Positions 30,738 to 44,372 of a stretch of 64,000 nucleotides of DNA are shown here, one piece after another; the stretch's first letter is position 1; every line of letters starts with the position of its first letter. The notes under the pieces are model-generated. The model was given only the letters and a program-made list of their open reading frames with translations. It was not told the origin of the DNA and made no database searches. Position numbers and translations under genes: made by a program. Source of the stretch: Hemerocallis citrina (lineage: Eukaryota; Streptophyta; Magnoliopsida; Asparagales; Asphodelaceae); NCBI GenBank assembly GCA_017893485.1, contig CM030362.1:184720175-184784174 (forward strand), given 5' to 3'.

Positions 30738-31730
30738 GCCACGTAAGATTTTTGCACTGTTGGATCTTCAATATAGAAAACTTGGAGCACTTGAGATGGG
30801 AATACAAATGGTTCATGACTAATGTGTGTCCCAGTATGAATCAGCTGTAAGAAATCTACAACTGTAAAACCCAACTTTTCATGGTAGTTGTTACTTATCC
30901 CAACCCAATATCCACGAAATAATATTACTCGAAAGTGCCTGTAATAATCCAAATCTATGATGTCTGTGAGCACCCCATAATAGCCAATATCCCTATTTAC
31001 AGGGTTCGTGTCTTTATTAGAAGCATAGCTTCAAGTTTTGAAGTCACTACAATGCCACTATTTTTAGATTTCAAGTTGCTTTCACAATTCTTAGTACGAA
31101 ATCTGAAGCCGTTGTATACATATCCATTGCATCTTTTAACCATTTTATGGGGACCTTTTGTTAAGAACTTTATTTCAGATGTCACATCATCATTACCCAA
31201 CGAGGAAACCTAAAATTATAAAGTAAATGGTACTTTAAACTTTTTAAATCTACTTTAATTCAAACCTTGGTCGGTCACTTACGTGAGTCAAACAACTTGT
31301 GGAATTGTTCATTCATTAACTTATGTTGCTCTCGTGGCTTCAAGTTTTTTGATCTATCATTCCTTTTCATTTTCCTGACAAATTCGTTGGAACAAGATAA
31401 AAACGAATACAAATTACCATTTAGGTTACCTGCTTCTTAATTGTAACAAATAAATTAACACTAATGACAAATCCAACTTACATTCGATATGGCTCACATG
31501 ATCCATGGTGATCCGACACATATCGATGCGCTTGTTCCCATATTAAGTCACCTAACCCATATGCATCTATCTTTCCGAAATTAGTTACAGCGGTCTCGAG
31601 AGACATTTAGCCCTTTGAGGTTGGAAGTGTTTGAGTTTCTCCTTGGTCTAGTCAGACTTGTCTCTACACCCTTAATATATCTTGAACATAAATTGGAGCA
31701 CTCCTCCGAAAGATACCCTTCTGCTATTGA
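30738..31730 (-). pseudogene. TNP2 transposase, C-terminal half
   Basis: Minus-strand segments follow CACTA TNP2 in order. At 31723-31580 is IAEGYLSEECSNLCSRYIKG with TSLTRPRRN. Two short exons with GTAAGT donors follow, about 31570-31485 and 31375-31280. At 31200-31010 is the block with GPHKMVKRCNGYVYNGFRF. At 30985-30738 is the C-terminal domain, with VLTDIIDLDYYRHFRVILF, GFTVVDFLQLIHTG and FPSQVLQVFYIEDP. A frame change near 31005 and lost exon borders show decay. TNP2 would cut at CACTA ends; this fragment lacks its N-terminal half. Confidence 0.85.
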
Positions 31731-32499
31731 TGTAACGCCCCAAATTTCAAATATAATATCTCAGAAATACGTGGCACAATTCCCAGTATCTACCTCAATG
31801 TAATTGTAAACATAGCCAAAACACATATAGGTTTTTCAACTTTTATTACAACAATTAATTACAAAACACAGCAAAAAATTAAATACCTTGAATTACAATT
31901 ATTTTCTTTTACAACACATTCTTTTACAATTTACATAAGCCACATTCTCATTCTACCCCATGCATCCAAATACCATGCTATAGGTACCTATCTGTAAAAT
32001 ATGAGGCTAGAGATAACCCTAACCCCCAAAACTACGAGGTCCATAACGGTGTGAGTGACATCAAAAGAAATACAACATAAATAAAACATAAAGAATAAAG
32101 TTATAAACAACAATACCAATAGTAGTAACAATTGGAATATGAATTAACAACAAATAAAGCATGAAAACATCAAGTGAACCTAAGCTAAGTGTCAAGTGTA
32201 GGAAAACAGAAAACAAACATGCATAAAACCAAGTCAAGAAAACACAAATGCTGTATGATGACTCTCTAATACATACTTGTCAGATTGTATGCAATCCGTA
32301 CTACATAGATCCGGTGCAAGCCCTTATCGTTCTCTACTTTATAGGGTTAGATCCCTCGTTATGCAACTAATCCTACTACGGTGATGGAAACAAGATCCAG
32401 ATTACTCTGCGAATAGGCATCACAACCCTCAATGTGCAAGCATCATATAAGAATAGCTCAAAAATCGGAGAATCACCTCCCTATCTTGTACCCCACCGT

Positions 32500-32690
32500 C
32501 GCCCCTCGACGTGCAAGTACACAGGTACATCCCGTGAATAAACCCATCGGCCCTCCACACGCACGCGAATGTACTTGTACATTCCATGAATGGGCCTGCA
32601 GACCTTCGCCACCCGAATGCACCTGTATGTTCCGTGAATAGGCATGTAGACCATCGACACGCGAATATACCAATAGTCCTCTCGAGACAG
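32500..32690 (-). repeat. 48-bp minisatellite in the LARD LTR
   Basis: Units with CGTGAATAGGC and CACGCGAATG recur at 32533, 32585 and 32633 (spacings 52 and 48). In the other LTR they recur at 43181, 43229 and 43277 (48 and 48). It holds the same relative place in the LTR as the different minisatellites of the Tekay and solo LTRs. Confidence 0.8.
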
Positions 32691-33353
32691 AACACACAAG
32701 TCCTGGAACGCATCCGTTGGACTGGACCCCAAAAGCATATACTTACGTTTCACAAGTTCCATCACATCTCCACTAGTGCCTGTCCTTAAGTTGATTATTA
32801 TTAATAAAGCACAAATTTCTCCTTCTCTAGAGTTAGTGTATCCTGCATGACTTAATTCCACAAAATAACCCCAATGACCCCAACTGGTCCAAATCCATAA
32901 AATCTAATCTGCCGGTTCACAGGACTTCCACTCAAATCATAGAGATTCTCACATCGAATACCAAAACTTTAAATAAAGCTCTCAATTCCATCATCAAAAC
33001 GTTTATGTCGAGAAAACTTCTTTAATCAACAAAATCCAAGTTTATTCAATATACCCATAAATTTCCAGAACTGAAATAAAGTATTAAATCCATTAAATAA
33101 CTGAGAATCATATTTTGAAGTCACAGAATATCACAAAACATCAATTCCATCGAAAACCGTATATATTTCACTTTATAAAGTAATAGAAATACAATTTAAA
33201 TTCTATTATAAATAAAATATAACTTTCTGTAAAATACTGTAATCTGTAGCAAAAATATCATCTAAAACAGTAGATCAATAATCCATAATTTCGAAGAAAC
33301 AATCGTTCAAGAAAAACAGAGAAAAACTTAACAAAACAATCAGCCAAAGTGTT

Positions 33354-33472
33354 GACAGTCGACTGTCAAAGACAGTGCAAAACACGATGGTCGACTATCG
33401 AGCAAAAATCCGAAAACCCAAGAATTAACAGTCGACTGTCATTCTAGTACAAAAATATGGCGGTCGACTGTC
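33354..33472. repeat. Cluster of GTCGAC palindromes
   Basis: Four sites in 120 bp: GACAGTCGACTGTC (perfect 14-bp palindrome, 33354-33367), GGTCGACTATC, ACAGTCGACTGTC and CGGTCGACTGTC. The second LTR keeps all four at 43998-44115. Confidence 0.9.
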
Positions 33473-33716
33473 ATATTTAGAAAAATACAACATTGAAATT
33501 CGTGCACATTTTTACTGATACTTCGTTAAATCTTTGTAAAATCATAAATTTGTAAAACAAAATTTCTGAGATGATTAAATACAACTTTTATAACATATAG
33601 AAGTCTATGAAACTAATCAAAGCCACATTGAATTCACAAAATAGCAAATTTTCACTAAAACTTCTCAAAACAGAATGTATATATATATTCAATGGAGCAT
33701 TACTGATATATATATA

Positions 33717-33730
33717 TGTGTGTGTGTGTG

Positions 33731-33809
<79 letters not shown>
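33717..33809. repeat. TG microsatellite
   Basis: (TG)n broken by two CTATG units, about 93 bp. The corresponding tract in the other LTR (44334-44366) is only about 33 bp, so it changed length after insertion. Confidence 0.95.
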
Positions 33810-33810
<1 letters not shown>

Positions 33811-35571
33811 CATATAAGTGTTCAAGCATTAGTAAAGCAACAAGAAAATATCGTATATATGTAGTATGAAGTTAAAAACCATCTCAACATCAAAACAATC
33901 CAAATCCAATCGAAAACTTCATAAAAATCCCAAAAATCAAATTCGGATGATACCCTATCAGACCTGAAAACAACTGATGTTCAAATCCTTCAATGCTTGT
34001 TCTTTTGATTCAAAAATCCTTCCACAACTTTATTAAACACGAACCCCACTGATTACAATAGTTTACTCATGATTATGCGAATACAATAAGTAAATAATCA
34101 AGTTACACTCATCAAATTATCAAAACAGAGCAACATATGTGCATACACAGTGAAGAACCCTACTATACTCACTTTTGTGCAATTTGTAACATACAACTTG
34201 TTATATACAATCAAACCAGCAAGAACATGATACAAAATAACATACCCATGATTTCTATTAGCTTCTTTAACAATCTCATTTAACAATCTCAAGTCATCTA
34301 TATGGAATTTCAATCATCAATAGCATAGGTTTCATGAAAAGATTCAATATTTATTCATTCATCCATCAATATTCATCATATCATCATGCAAACTCCTAAC
34401 ATGATTTCTAATAAATAAATCATCACACACAACATGCATACAACAGCAAGAAATCAAACATATGTCACTCACCTCATTGAAGAAATCAACCGAATTAATA
34501 AAGAATAAGAAAAGTCCTTCCTTTCACAAGAAATCCAAGATCCATGCTGCGAAACTCCAAGAAAATCAATAGTAAAATAATAATATTTTTTTGCAGAGGA
34601 GGGGGACAGCTGTAGTGGCTCTTTAATAGGCCAAAATTTGGAATTTTAGGGTTTTACAAGTTATATGGAAACATCCCTTAACAAATTATTACTTTACATA
34701 TATAGACCTTTCTTTAATAAGGTAGTTAAATAAGTTTAATAAATTAAAATAAAACCAAATTCCTTTACTACTGATTTATCCAGCCGTCAAGTATACCTCA
34801 GAAATTTAAAAAAAATCAGATTTGTACCCCAAGTGGTAATTTTGCACAAAAGTCCCCCTCTTTGTAATATTTGCAAATATGTCAAATAAATATCAAAAAA
34901 ATCCAGAAAATTCATAAATAATACCCACTAATATATATTAGATTTTCCAAATAAAATTTCTGAATCTTAGTTTCCAAGAAAAATATTTACACAAGGTTCA
35001 ACTTAAATTCCATATTTGCAAAAATACCATATATGTTTAAATCTTTACAAAATAAACTCTAAATATGTTTTAAATAAATTTTATCTTTAATAATGACCAT
35101 GGCCAGCCAAAAAAGCAGCAAAAACGGACTTTCATTATTTGTTTGAGATCCAATTGGCTTTTTACATAAAAACCCCTCTTTAGAAGTATTTATAAAAATA
35201 GTTTCTTCATTCAGAAAAATTCCAAACTTTAGGATATACTCCATTATAAATAGGAGAATTTATTCAGATTTTTAAAATTGGAGATTTGCACCTAAAAAAT
35301 AAATATTTGCAAGTGTTTTGCACGTGTAAAATTGACAAAGTTATAAAATAGTCAAATTAATTTAAATAAATTTGAAATTTTAAAATATCGTAAATAAATG
35401 AGGAAAATAAATCATTAACCATAAAATTTTAAGAATTCAAAATTTTCTTAACTTTGCACGTGTGTTGCATGTGCGAAATTGCAATTTCAAGAAAATAGTC
35501 AAATAGTCAACTTTACCAATTTAATATTATTTAATAATGCAAAATAATTTTTTTTTTTGCGGGGTGTTACA

Positions 35572-37441
35572 TCACTTCCCCCTTAGAATAGTTCTGTCTT
35601 CAAAACTACTCTAAGCAAAAGAAAACAAAATACAAAACTTACAAAACAGTTCCGAAAATTTACTCTATCACTATTTTAGTCAGGTTTAATTATTAAGTAA
35701 AACAAAATAACATATAATTATAGCTCGAAGAGTAAAAGGTGAAAACTGACACGGCAAAAGCATAAGAAATCCAATTGAATACACAATTAATCTCCAAATG
35801 TAAGAAAATAGCAAGACTATTCTTATAGAGTAAGAAGTCAAAAATGAAGAGATAAAACTCAAATATAAAAGGTTGATAACCATACAAACAACGAAGGAAC
35901 ACAAACTTAAAAGTTATAAAAAAAATAGTTGTAGGAAAATAACCAGTCAAGATACATAGAAATAAGAACAAGTTTAGTTAAGTAAATAAAATATTAATAA
36001 CAATGAATGTACAAGACATAGAATAATGAGTATATTAAAGAATGTTGGCATGATAATCAATACTCTAAAAGTACATTAAAGGGTAGCGAGCAAAATAGAC
36101 CAAATTATATATGCAAGAAGACTTAAAAGAAGTTCATTGAATATTACAAAAGTAAGCGTCAAATCATTAATTAGGACGTGAAAACAAAAGTAAGTAAGAA
36201 ATTTAAAATGTTACAGAATTGGAAAACGGTAGCTATAAATAGTAATTACATAGAACGAAAGCTTAGACCATAGTTGATGTACTCAATTTTAACATAAATG
36301 TAAAAATTTTGTAAACACAAAATAGAGTAAAATCAACTATACTAGTTCAAATTACATTGAAACATAAAGTGTAATTTGTATAAACAAAAGTCATAAAAAA
36401 AATTTCTTTACCATTAGTTTCATTATATAAGTAAAAAGTCTTAAAATATCAATTAGCAAATAGGTAGAAAATCTTTTTTTTATGTTGTTGTGGGTTCGCC
36501 TCATTGATGTCTGGCTGCAGACTTGCCTCCTTAACATCAAGTTGCAGATTTGCCTTCACGACATCAGGTTGCAGGTTGCTGCCTGGATATTCGGTTGCAC
36601 ATTTTGTCTCCCCGACATCCAGTTACAATTTACCTCCATTGATGTCTAGTTGCATATTTGTCATCTCGACATTCTGTTGCACCAAAATGGTGAAATGGAA
36701 GATGTAATCTTCCATATGCACAGGGATATTGGACATTTAATTTAAGTATAATGTTATATTTTGAAATTCGTGATATCAAAATAGTAGCAAAAGTAAGAAA
36801 TGGAGTTGAAAATCACACGATGGAATATTAAAATAGATATATAGATTATAAATATCAAACACAATAGTACAAATTAGTAGTAGTGAAAATGATTTATAAA
36901 ACTAAGGAGAAAAACGGAATGAAGTACATGCATAAGCATAAATGCAAATGTGAAGGAGAAAATAAATATGTAGTGTAGTAAATTTAAACAATAAATATAT
37001 CATAAAATATACAGTAATGTAGGAATTAAACAAGTGTAAAATGACATGCATAGCAAGTGTGTTGAAATATTTGGTACATATATAGTAATTAGTAGGAAGT
37101 ACTTGTAGAAATTAAGAATGTAATGATAATAAAAATTAAGTAAAATTTAAGTAGTGGGTGCGTATAGTAAATTCGAGAAGTATGCAGCAACAAAATTAAT
37201 AAGTAGCTATAAATGGTGAAACGTAAATATAACAAAAGTAGTAAATAGTAAGTAATAATAAAGGTATTGAATATAAGGTGCAAAAACATAATAAATAATA
37301 AAAATTTAAACGTGCAGAGATATATCATATTTTTATGAGTAAAATACTACAATCAAGTTTAAATGCTCCAAAATAAATAAGACAATACAAAATAATGGAA
37401 AATATAGTATCGAAAAATCCAAGTATATATAAAATGAAAGT
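35572..37441 (-). other. LARD interior, 3' side; non-coding
   Basis: Begins (minus sense, at its end) with the purine tract CTAAGGGGGAAGTGA next to the LTR. The remainder is strongly A/T-rich with no open frame of note. The exception is a 27-bp tandem repeat of about seven units at 36505-36690 (core GTTGCA on the plus strand, at 36514, 36541, 36568, 36593, 36622, 36649 and 36675). Confidence 0.75.
36505..36690 (-). repeat. 27-bp minisatellite encoding a nine-residue pattern
   Basis: Seven degenerate units. On the minus strand they read as a nine-residue pattern close to N-L-Q-L/P-D-V/I-x-x-A, broken by one stop. A similar 27-bp array lies at 42195-42320 on the other side of the solo LTR. Confidence 0.75.
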
Positions 37442-40400
37442 TGTAACACCCCGCAAAATTGGAAATTACAATTTTGCCCCTGGGTGTTATGCACGTATAT
37501 TTTTGTAATATTTTTCACTACATATTTTGGATTCGTACTATTTATACATTTTCCGCATTGATTTCAGTCAACTAAAATATAATATTTCAATCCCCGAGAT
37601 TTACGTGCTTTTTACGTGTTTTGATGCATGTGTTTCCACCACTACGTATAATATTTTCTATAGGTTTAAATTATTTATTTTTATGTATTTAAATCTATTT
37701 TATAAAACGAAAATTCATTTTCCTCTTATTTTGATTAAAATGCATTTTTCGATTTTCTGCACGTATGGTGCACGTGCAAATTTTTATTCTCATTTTGCTA
37801 CTCTCATTTTACTATTTTTAGCATGCATTAGTTTTATTTAGCCTTTCTTTTGATCCATGGACCTATAAACTAAAATGTAGCCCATTAGGAGTGGAGCCCA
37901 CTAGATAATTAAATAAATTAATTAGTAATGAGCCCATGTAGCAAGCCCACTAGATAATTAAATAAATTAATTAGTAATGAGCCCATGTAGCAAGCCCACT
38001 ATTAAAATCACATTTTTAGTTAAACATGTACTAATACATGACAAGTTACACATATTAGTACACATTTAGAGTTATAGAAATGTGTTCATATTTGTTTATG
38101 CATGTGTGCATGCATACACAAATGTATTTGGACCATTTTTTGGGCAAGGGGAGGAGAAGAGTTGGTAGGTTGAGTTAGTGGAGAGTGGGGAGATGAAGAG
38201 ATGGAGGTTTTAGGAGTTAGGAAAATGTAAGGTTGCATGAATTAATTTGAAGAGTTATTAGGGAGGGATTTTTGCACTTTAAACCCTTCCAAAATCCTAT
38301 AAATAGAGTCCCATTTTCTACATTTCTCTTGCACCAAAAACAATATCAAAATAAGTGTAAGAAAAAGAAAGAAAGGAAGAAAAAGAAAGAGAGTAAGAAA
38401 GTTATTGTGCTTGGAGGATCTCTTGCTTGGAAAGGAGAAATTGCTAGGAGGAGAAGCCTTACTAGGAGCTAGGAATCTTTGGAGTTAGAAGTGGTGTTCT
38501 CTTTTCTTTTCAAGCTTCACAAAAGGTGGGTGTCTCCTACTTTCTAATTTTTTTTGAATGTGCATGTTAATAGAAATGAATGAGTAATATAGAATTTGAT
38601 TTGATAAAATAGGACAAACCTATGCATTGGATGTAATGAAATATTGCTTTATTGAGTAAACAAACCCAACTTATGTTAATTAGTAATGAGAAAGAAATGT
38701 TGATTTGTTTTGTCATGAATTAGTATGCATGAATGAAGATATAATTGATTGTATGAAAAATGTTGGGAATACATTCTTTTGCAAAAATATTTTTTGTAAA
38801 GTTAATTGAATACCATAAACTTGTTTTGATTGTTGCCATGCTAGTTGAAAAGAAGAGTGCAACCAAAGGATTAATTCTATGAACCATATTAGAGTGTTTG
38901 CAAATTTGTGATTTGTCAAATGTGTGATATGTAGGAGAATTGTTAAAGAATGCTATATTTCGACATATGATTAGAGATATGATGAAAAAGAAAAGAGAAG
39001 AAAATAAACTCTTTTTTATGAAGTATGTTGACATATGTCAAAAATACAATTTTTGTATGAAAGGAATTTCTTTGAGACACCCATAATCGATTAAAAAATA
39101 TGTTTGATTCTTAACAAAAAATTTTATTTGTAAGACGTTGGGCATAAACTAGTTTTTTTAGAAAATCATGATTTTAATTTTCGAGTTTGAAAAGAAGTGT
39201 AAATTTTGTAAAGAAAGGAAAATCTTTTTTTTTTAAAAAATGAGATATATGCTAAAAATAAGTTTGGACTTGTTGATTACTATTTAAGATTTCTTTTTAG
39301 TCCAAAGAGAAGTTTATTCTAATATCCTAAAGGATTGGATTATTGGGTAAACAAGTTTTATTAAAAAGAAACAATTTCAGAAAATTGTGAACAAAAGTAT
39401 ATGAATACAACTTCTAAACAAAAAGCACACTAGGACTTATTGGTTAGTCAATGAGCACCTCTTATAAAAGATCTTGGGTTCAAATCTTGATAGCCATCTT
39501 TTATTTTTTTGATTTGGTTTTAATAGAATAAGATGTTTTTTTTAGTATGAATAAATTCCTATTATGATTATAAGATAAAATGGAAGCTATTAGAGATTGT
39601 TATGGAAATTTTATTGTCTATTTTAAGAAAGTAAAAATGAGACTTTAAAAAGGGGGCTTTTGATTAAAACTCATACTTTCTTCATATAAAATGAAGTAAT
39701 AAATATTAAAGTTAATCATAACTTTATTGCATATTTTGAGGAAAATGAAATGGGAAATATTAAGATTGTTTTCTTGTATATTTTGAGATATAAAGAGAGA
39801 TGAAATTGTGAGTATGAAACTTTGTAGTGAACAAAAACAAAGTATTATTTTTGTGAAGTGATTTTTTTAAGAGAATTATACTTTGATTTTGTTTAAGAAA
39901 TATTTTAAAGGGAATTGTGATATTGCGATAGTTTGAATTGGTTATAAAATTTCATGTGATGAAATTGTGTTCTTAAAAAGGGAATCCTTTTTGCTTATAA
40001 AGACTATGAGTGAATAACTAGATTATGAATAGTGTAAAGACTAAGAAATGATTGCTTTATGGATAAGTGCTAATATAAGACATTAATCATTGTGAATAAG
40101 TAGAAGATGAAAATTATAAAAGTTTAAGACATGATTAAGAAAGGGTGTGAATACCCATGTTGCTTATACATGAAAACTAAGATTTAGAATTAGTGAAACC
40201 CTCATTACCGGCATTATTGAAATAAAAGAATGTTGAGTTGTGATGTGGTTATGGAGCCATCTCGTATTTGTTGACTAAGTCCGGTAGGAGGTAACAACTA
40301 ATTCTACATGTGGAGATTATTCATGTCTTGAACTTAGGAAAATTTAGGCACATAAGTGAAGATGTAGTAAACTTAGGGAAACGTAAGTGGGGTGCTCTAT

Positions 40401-41265
40401 ATAGTCGGCGGTGGACTCCAAGACTATAGACCCAGTTGGTGGACTGAGGTTGCCCTGTGGGAGACGGATTATTATATTTTAGTCCGGGACTATGAGGACG
40501 GGTCAGCGGTGGACTCCGGGATCTTGAGTAGTCGGACGGATGGATTTTTGTGTTTACCGTCTCCAATGTATATATATATATATATATACTGGGCTAGAGG
40601 GTCACATACGGGACGGTTCGTACGATGTGGAATCTGTTATAACAGCTGGCGGTGGACTCCAAGGCTGGGATTCACATTCGTGGAATAGTCTGAACTTTGT
40701 TTTGCTACCGGGTAGTTTTCATGGCGAGGGATCGAGCCCTGTATTGTGAAGAACGTAGGCGCTTGCCCTCGGACCTATGTAGTATGGGATGCATAGAATC
40801 TGAACAAGTGTGCATTAGTGTCATCCTAGTGTAGAATTGTGTGCATTAGGCATTAAGGCTTGACATACACTTATATTTAGAATAATCACTTTTGACACTT
40901 TATACGTTCATTCAATCTTTTTTGTGATTTGTTAAAGTATGAGATCGTTATACTATTCCCGGCATAGAGAGGATAGTCGTGTATAACATTTCGTCAGTTG
41001 TAAATAACTGACGTGCCCACAGATTGACATGCAGATAAAGGACCATTCATGGAGCTATAAAGTGGATATGCTGATGCTGTTTTATTTTAAAGATGTTGTA
41101 AATGTTTTATTGTAAATTTCATTCTTCCGCTGTGTAAAACCAAGTTGTAATTGAACTCTGATGTATTATTGAAAAGTTTTAAAATTCCTTGTAAAATTGT
41201 ACGAAGTGAAGTAAAGATCCTGTGAAATCTCGAATTTATCCTTATAGAAAATTCGGGGTGTTACA
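37442..41265 (+). mobile_element. Solo LTR of a Tekay-like family
   Basis: TGTAACACCCCGC to AATTCGGGGTGTTACA, 3,824 bp, flanked by perfect AAAGT duplications (37437-37441 and 41266-41270). It formed by recombination between the two LTRs of an element, which removed the interior. It has a TATAAATA at 38298, donor-like AAAG/GTGGGT at 38526, a tRNA-like B box GGGTTCAAATC near 39477 with a following T-run, a minisatellite with GGCGGTGGACTCC units (40408, 40506, 40648), a TA microsatellite at 40569, and the conserved module at 40720-41034. A 52-bp tandem duplication lies near 37885-37995. Confidence 0.93.
39425..39515 (+). ncRNA. tRNA-like Pol III module in the solo LTR
   Basis: TTGGTTAGTCAATGAGC resembles an A box, GGGTTCAAATC is a good B box about 37 bp later, and TTTTATTTTTTT follows. 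It lies in the middle of the LTR as the two modules of the Tekay LTR do, but the sequences are otherwise different. Confidence 0.35.
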
Positions 41266-41270
41266 AAAGT

Positions 41271-42378
41271 AAATATGCAAAACCAAATTCTATAATATAG
41301 TAAAAACAATAATGAAGGAAAATAGGAGTTGTGATAATAACTTAACACGTAGTAATTCAAAACTTAATATAATATGTAAAAGTAATAGAAAAATATACGA
41401 GTAACGTAAAAGCGCATGAAAGTAAGAAGGATAAAAATGTCAAAAAAGAAACGAGTAAGAGTTGCAAAATAAAAATGAGCTTGTGAAATGCAAAAGGATG
41501 CACTGTTGAATTACAGTAAAAGTTGCAAAATAATAATTTGGACAAAAGAATAAAAAGTAAAAACCAATAGTAAAGTCATATAGACAATTTTAAAAGAAAA
41601 ACAAGACGATTAGTGAAAGCTTAATGTTTGTACTAATGAATAGAAATAATATAAACTCGGTTAGAGATATAGAAACTAAAACTAAAATCAATCACTGACA
41701 ATAAAAGAAACAGAATAAAAGTAGAAATAAGTTAATTACACAAAAGTTATCCAGTAAGCAAGCAAATGTAAAACAGTAAAAGTGATAGGATACAAGAGTA
41801 AGAACTACAAAACTAAGGAACATTAAAAAAAACACAAGAGAATAAATAATTAAAAGAATGTAGCGGAAGATAATTAAATTTAATAACTGAAAAAATATTG
41901 GCGAAAATCATAGAATCCAAAAATTATACACAATGAGTAAAATAGGAAAAGATATTGTGAGCATTAGTAAGTAAGATAGAAAAGATACAAGTTGAGGGGG
42001 TAATACTTTACATAATAAAATACCAAATGCAAAAGGCGAACGAAAGAGGCTAAAAAAAAGCTAGTGAGAAAAATATATGCTTTATGCAAAAATAACCAAT
42101 GCACTTGTGATGAAGAAATTTTATTTAAGTCTAAGCATACAAACAGTCTAAATCTCACTACAGGCCTTCATGATCAAACAATCAAGTCACATACATTAGA
42201 TGTCTACCAAGGTACTCACACTTCTAATTTCCACCTAGATATCCATACAATTAATGTCCACTTGTGTACTCACACCTCTAATGTTTGCCTAGGTTCTCAC
42301 ACATCAAATGTCCATTTATGTTTATTCCCCATACCATGTTTAAAATTACTAATTGAAGCATGCTCTGATACAAAATTC
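41271..42378 (-). other. LARD interior, 5' side, with primer site; non-coding
   Basis: A/T-rich with no convincing gene. The primer-binding site on the minus strand (42375-42362) reads TTTTGTATCAGAGC, one base away from the tRNA-Met complement. A 27-bp minisatellite lies at 42195-42320 (plus-strand units with CTCACAC/ATCTAATGT). Confidence 0.75.
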
Positions 42379-44331
42379 TGTAGCATCCCGAATTTCCAAT
42401 ATAATATCTTAGAAATATGTGGCACAATTCCCAGCATCAACCTCAATGTAATAGTAAATATTGCCAAAACATAGATAGATATTTCAACTTCTATTACAAC
42501 AATTAATTACAAAATACAGTGGAAAATTAAACACCTTGAATTACGGTACTTTTCTTTTACAACACATTCTTTTACAATTTACTTAAGCCACATTATCATT
42601 CTACCCCATGCATCCAAATCTCATGCTATAGGTACCTACTAGTAAAATATGAGACTAGAGATAACCCTAACCCCCAAAACTACGAGGTCCATAACGGTGT
42701 GAGTGACATTAAAAGAAATACAACATAAATAAAACATAAAGAATAAAGTTATAAACAACAATACCAATAGTAGTAACAATTGGAATATGAATTAACAACA
42801 AATAAAGCATGAAAACATCAAGTGAAGCTAAGCTAAGTGTCAAGTGTAGGAAAATAGAAAACAAACATGCATAAAACCAAGTCAAGAAAACACAAATGCA
42901 GTATGATGACTCTCTAATGCATACTTGTCGGATTGTATGCATTCCATACAACATAGGTCCGGTACAAGCCCTTATCGTTCTCCACTTTATAGGGTTAAAT
43001 CCCTCGTTATGCAACTAATCCTACTACGGTAATGGAAACAAGATCCAGATTACTCTGCGAATAGGCATCACAACCCTCGATGCGCAAGCATCATATAAGA
43101 ATAGCTCAAAAATCGGTGAATTACCTCCCTGTCGTGTACCCCACTGCCGCCCCTCGATGTGCAAGTACACAAGCACATCCCGTGAATAGACCCGTCGGCC
43201 CTCAACACGCGAATGTACCTGTATATTTCGTGAATAGGCTTGCAGACTCTCGACACGCGAATGCACCTGTATGTTCCGTGAATAGGCATGCAGACCCTCG
43301 ACACATGAACATACCAATAGTCCTCTCGAAACAGAACACACAAGTTCTGGAACGCATCCATTGGACTGGACCCCAAAAGCATATACTTACGTTTCCTATT
43401 TTCCATCACATCTCCATTAGTGCCTGTCCTTAAGTTGATTATTATTAATAAAACACAAATTCTCCCTTCTCTAGAGTTAGTGTATCCTGCCAGATTTAAT
43501 TCCACAAAACAACCCCAATGATCCCAACTGGTCAAAATCCACAAAATCTCATCTGCCGGTTCACAAGACTCCCACTCAACTCCTAGAGATTCACAAATCG
43601 AATACCAAAACTTTCAATAAAACTCTCAATTCCATCATCAAAACGTTTATGTCGAGAAAACTTCTTTAATCAACAAAATCCAAGTTTATTCAATATACTC
43701 ATAAATTTCCAGAACTGAAATAAAGTATTAAATCCATTAAATAACTGAGAATCATATTTTGAAGTCATAGAATATCACAAAACATAAATTTCATCGAAAA
43801 CCGTATATATTTCACTTTATAAAGTACTAGAAATACAATTTAAAATTTATTATAAACAAAATATAACTCTCTGTAAAATACTGTAATCTGTAGAAAAAAT
43901 ATCATTTAAAATAGTAGATCAATAATCCATAATATCGAAAAAACAATCGTTCAAGAAAAATGGAGAAAAACTCAACAAAACAATCAGCTAAAGTGCTGAC
44001 AGTCGACTGTCAAAGACTGTGCAAAACATGACGGTCGACTGTCGAGCGAAAATCCGAAAACCCAAGAATTGGTAGTCGACTGTCATTCTAGTACAAAAAT
44101 ATGGCGGTCGACTGTCATATTAAGAAAAATATAGATTTGAAATTCGTGCACATTTTTACTGATACTTCGTTAAATCTTTGTAAAATCATAAATTTGTAAA
44201 ACAAAATTCTTGAAATGATTAAATACAACTTTTATAACATTTTGGAGTCTGTAAAACTACTCAAAACCACATCAAATTCACAAAATAGCAAATTTTCACT
44301 AAAACTTCTCAAAACAGAATATATATATATA

Positions 44332-44372
<41 letters not shown>

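Larger units (their letters stand above)
26830..31730 (-). mobile_element. CACTA (En/Spm) coding remnant, interrupted
   Basis: Minus-strand order: the C-terminal half of the TNP2 transposase (31730-30738), the defective copia insertion (30732-27756), the end of TNP2 (27750-27605), then a second gene of the TNPA-like/Transposase_24 kind (27301-26920). This is the usual two-gene layout of plant CACTA elements. Both ends are lost: the right end is cut by the LTR at 31731, and the left side is bounded by the retroposon at 26829. No CACTA termini are visible. Confidence 0.8.
31731..35571 (-). repeat. 3' LTR of the LARD-like element
   Basis: 3,841 bp. On the minus strand it runs from TGTAACACCCCGC at 35571 to GGGGCGTTACA at 31731. 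Contents in plus coordinates: 48-bp minisatellite 32500-32690, GTCGAC palindrome cluster 33354-33472, TG microsatellite 33717-33809, and splice-like donor GAG/GTGAGT at 34472 (minus) about 230 nt after a TATATA stretch near 34700. The rest is A/T-rich. Confidence 0.9.

Noticed and set aside
33607..33869. Open frames rich in Cys and Val
   Set aside because: They are translations of the TG microsatellite.
42064..42474. Plus-strand frame of 136 codons with a nine-residue repeat (HTSNVHLC-like)
   Set aside because: It runs antisense to the element through its primer site and into the LTR; the periodicity comes from the 27-bp minisatellite.
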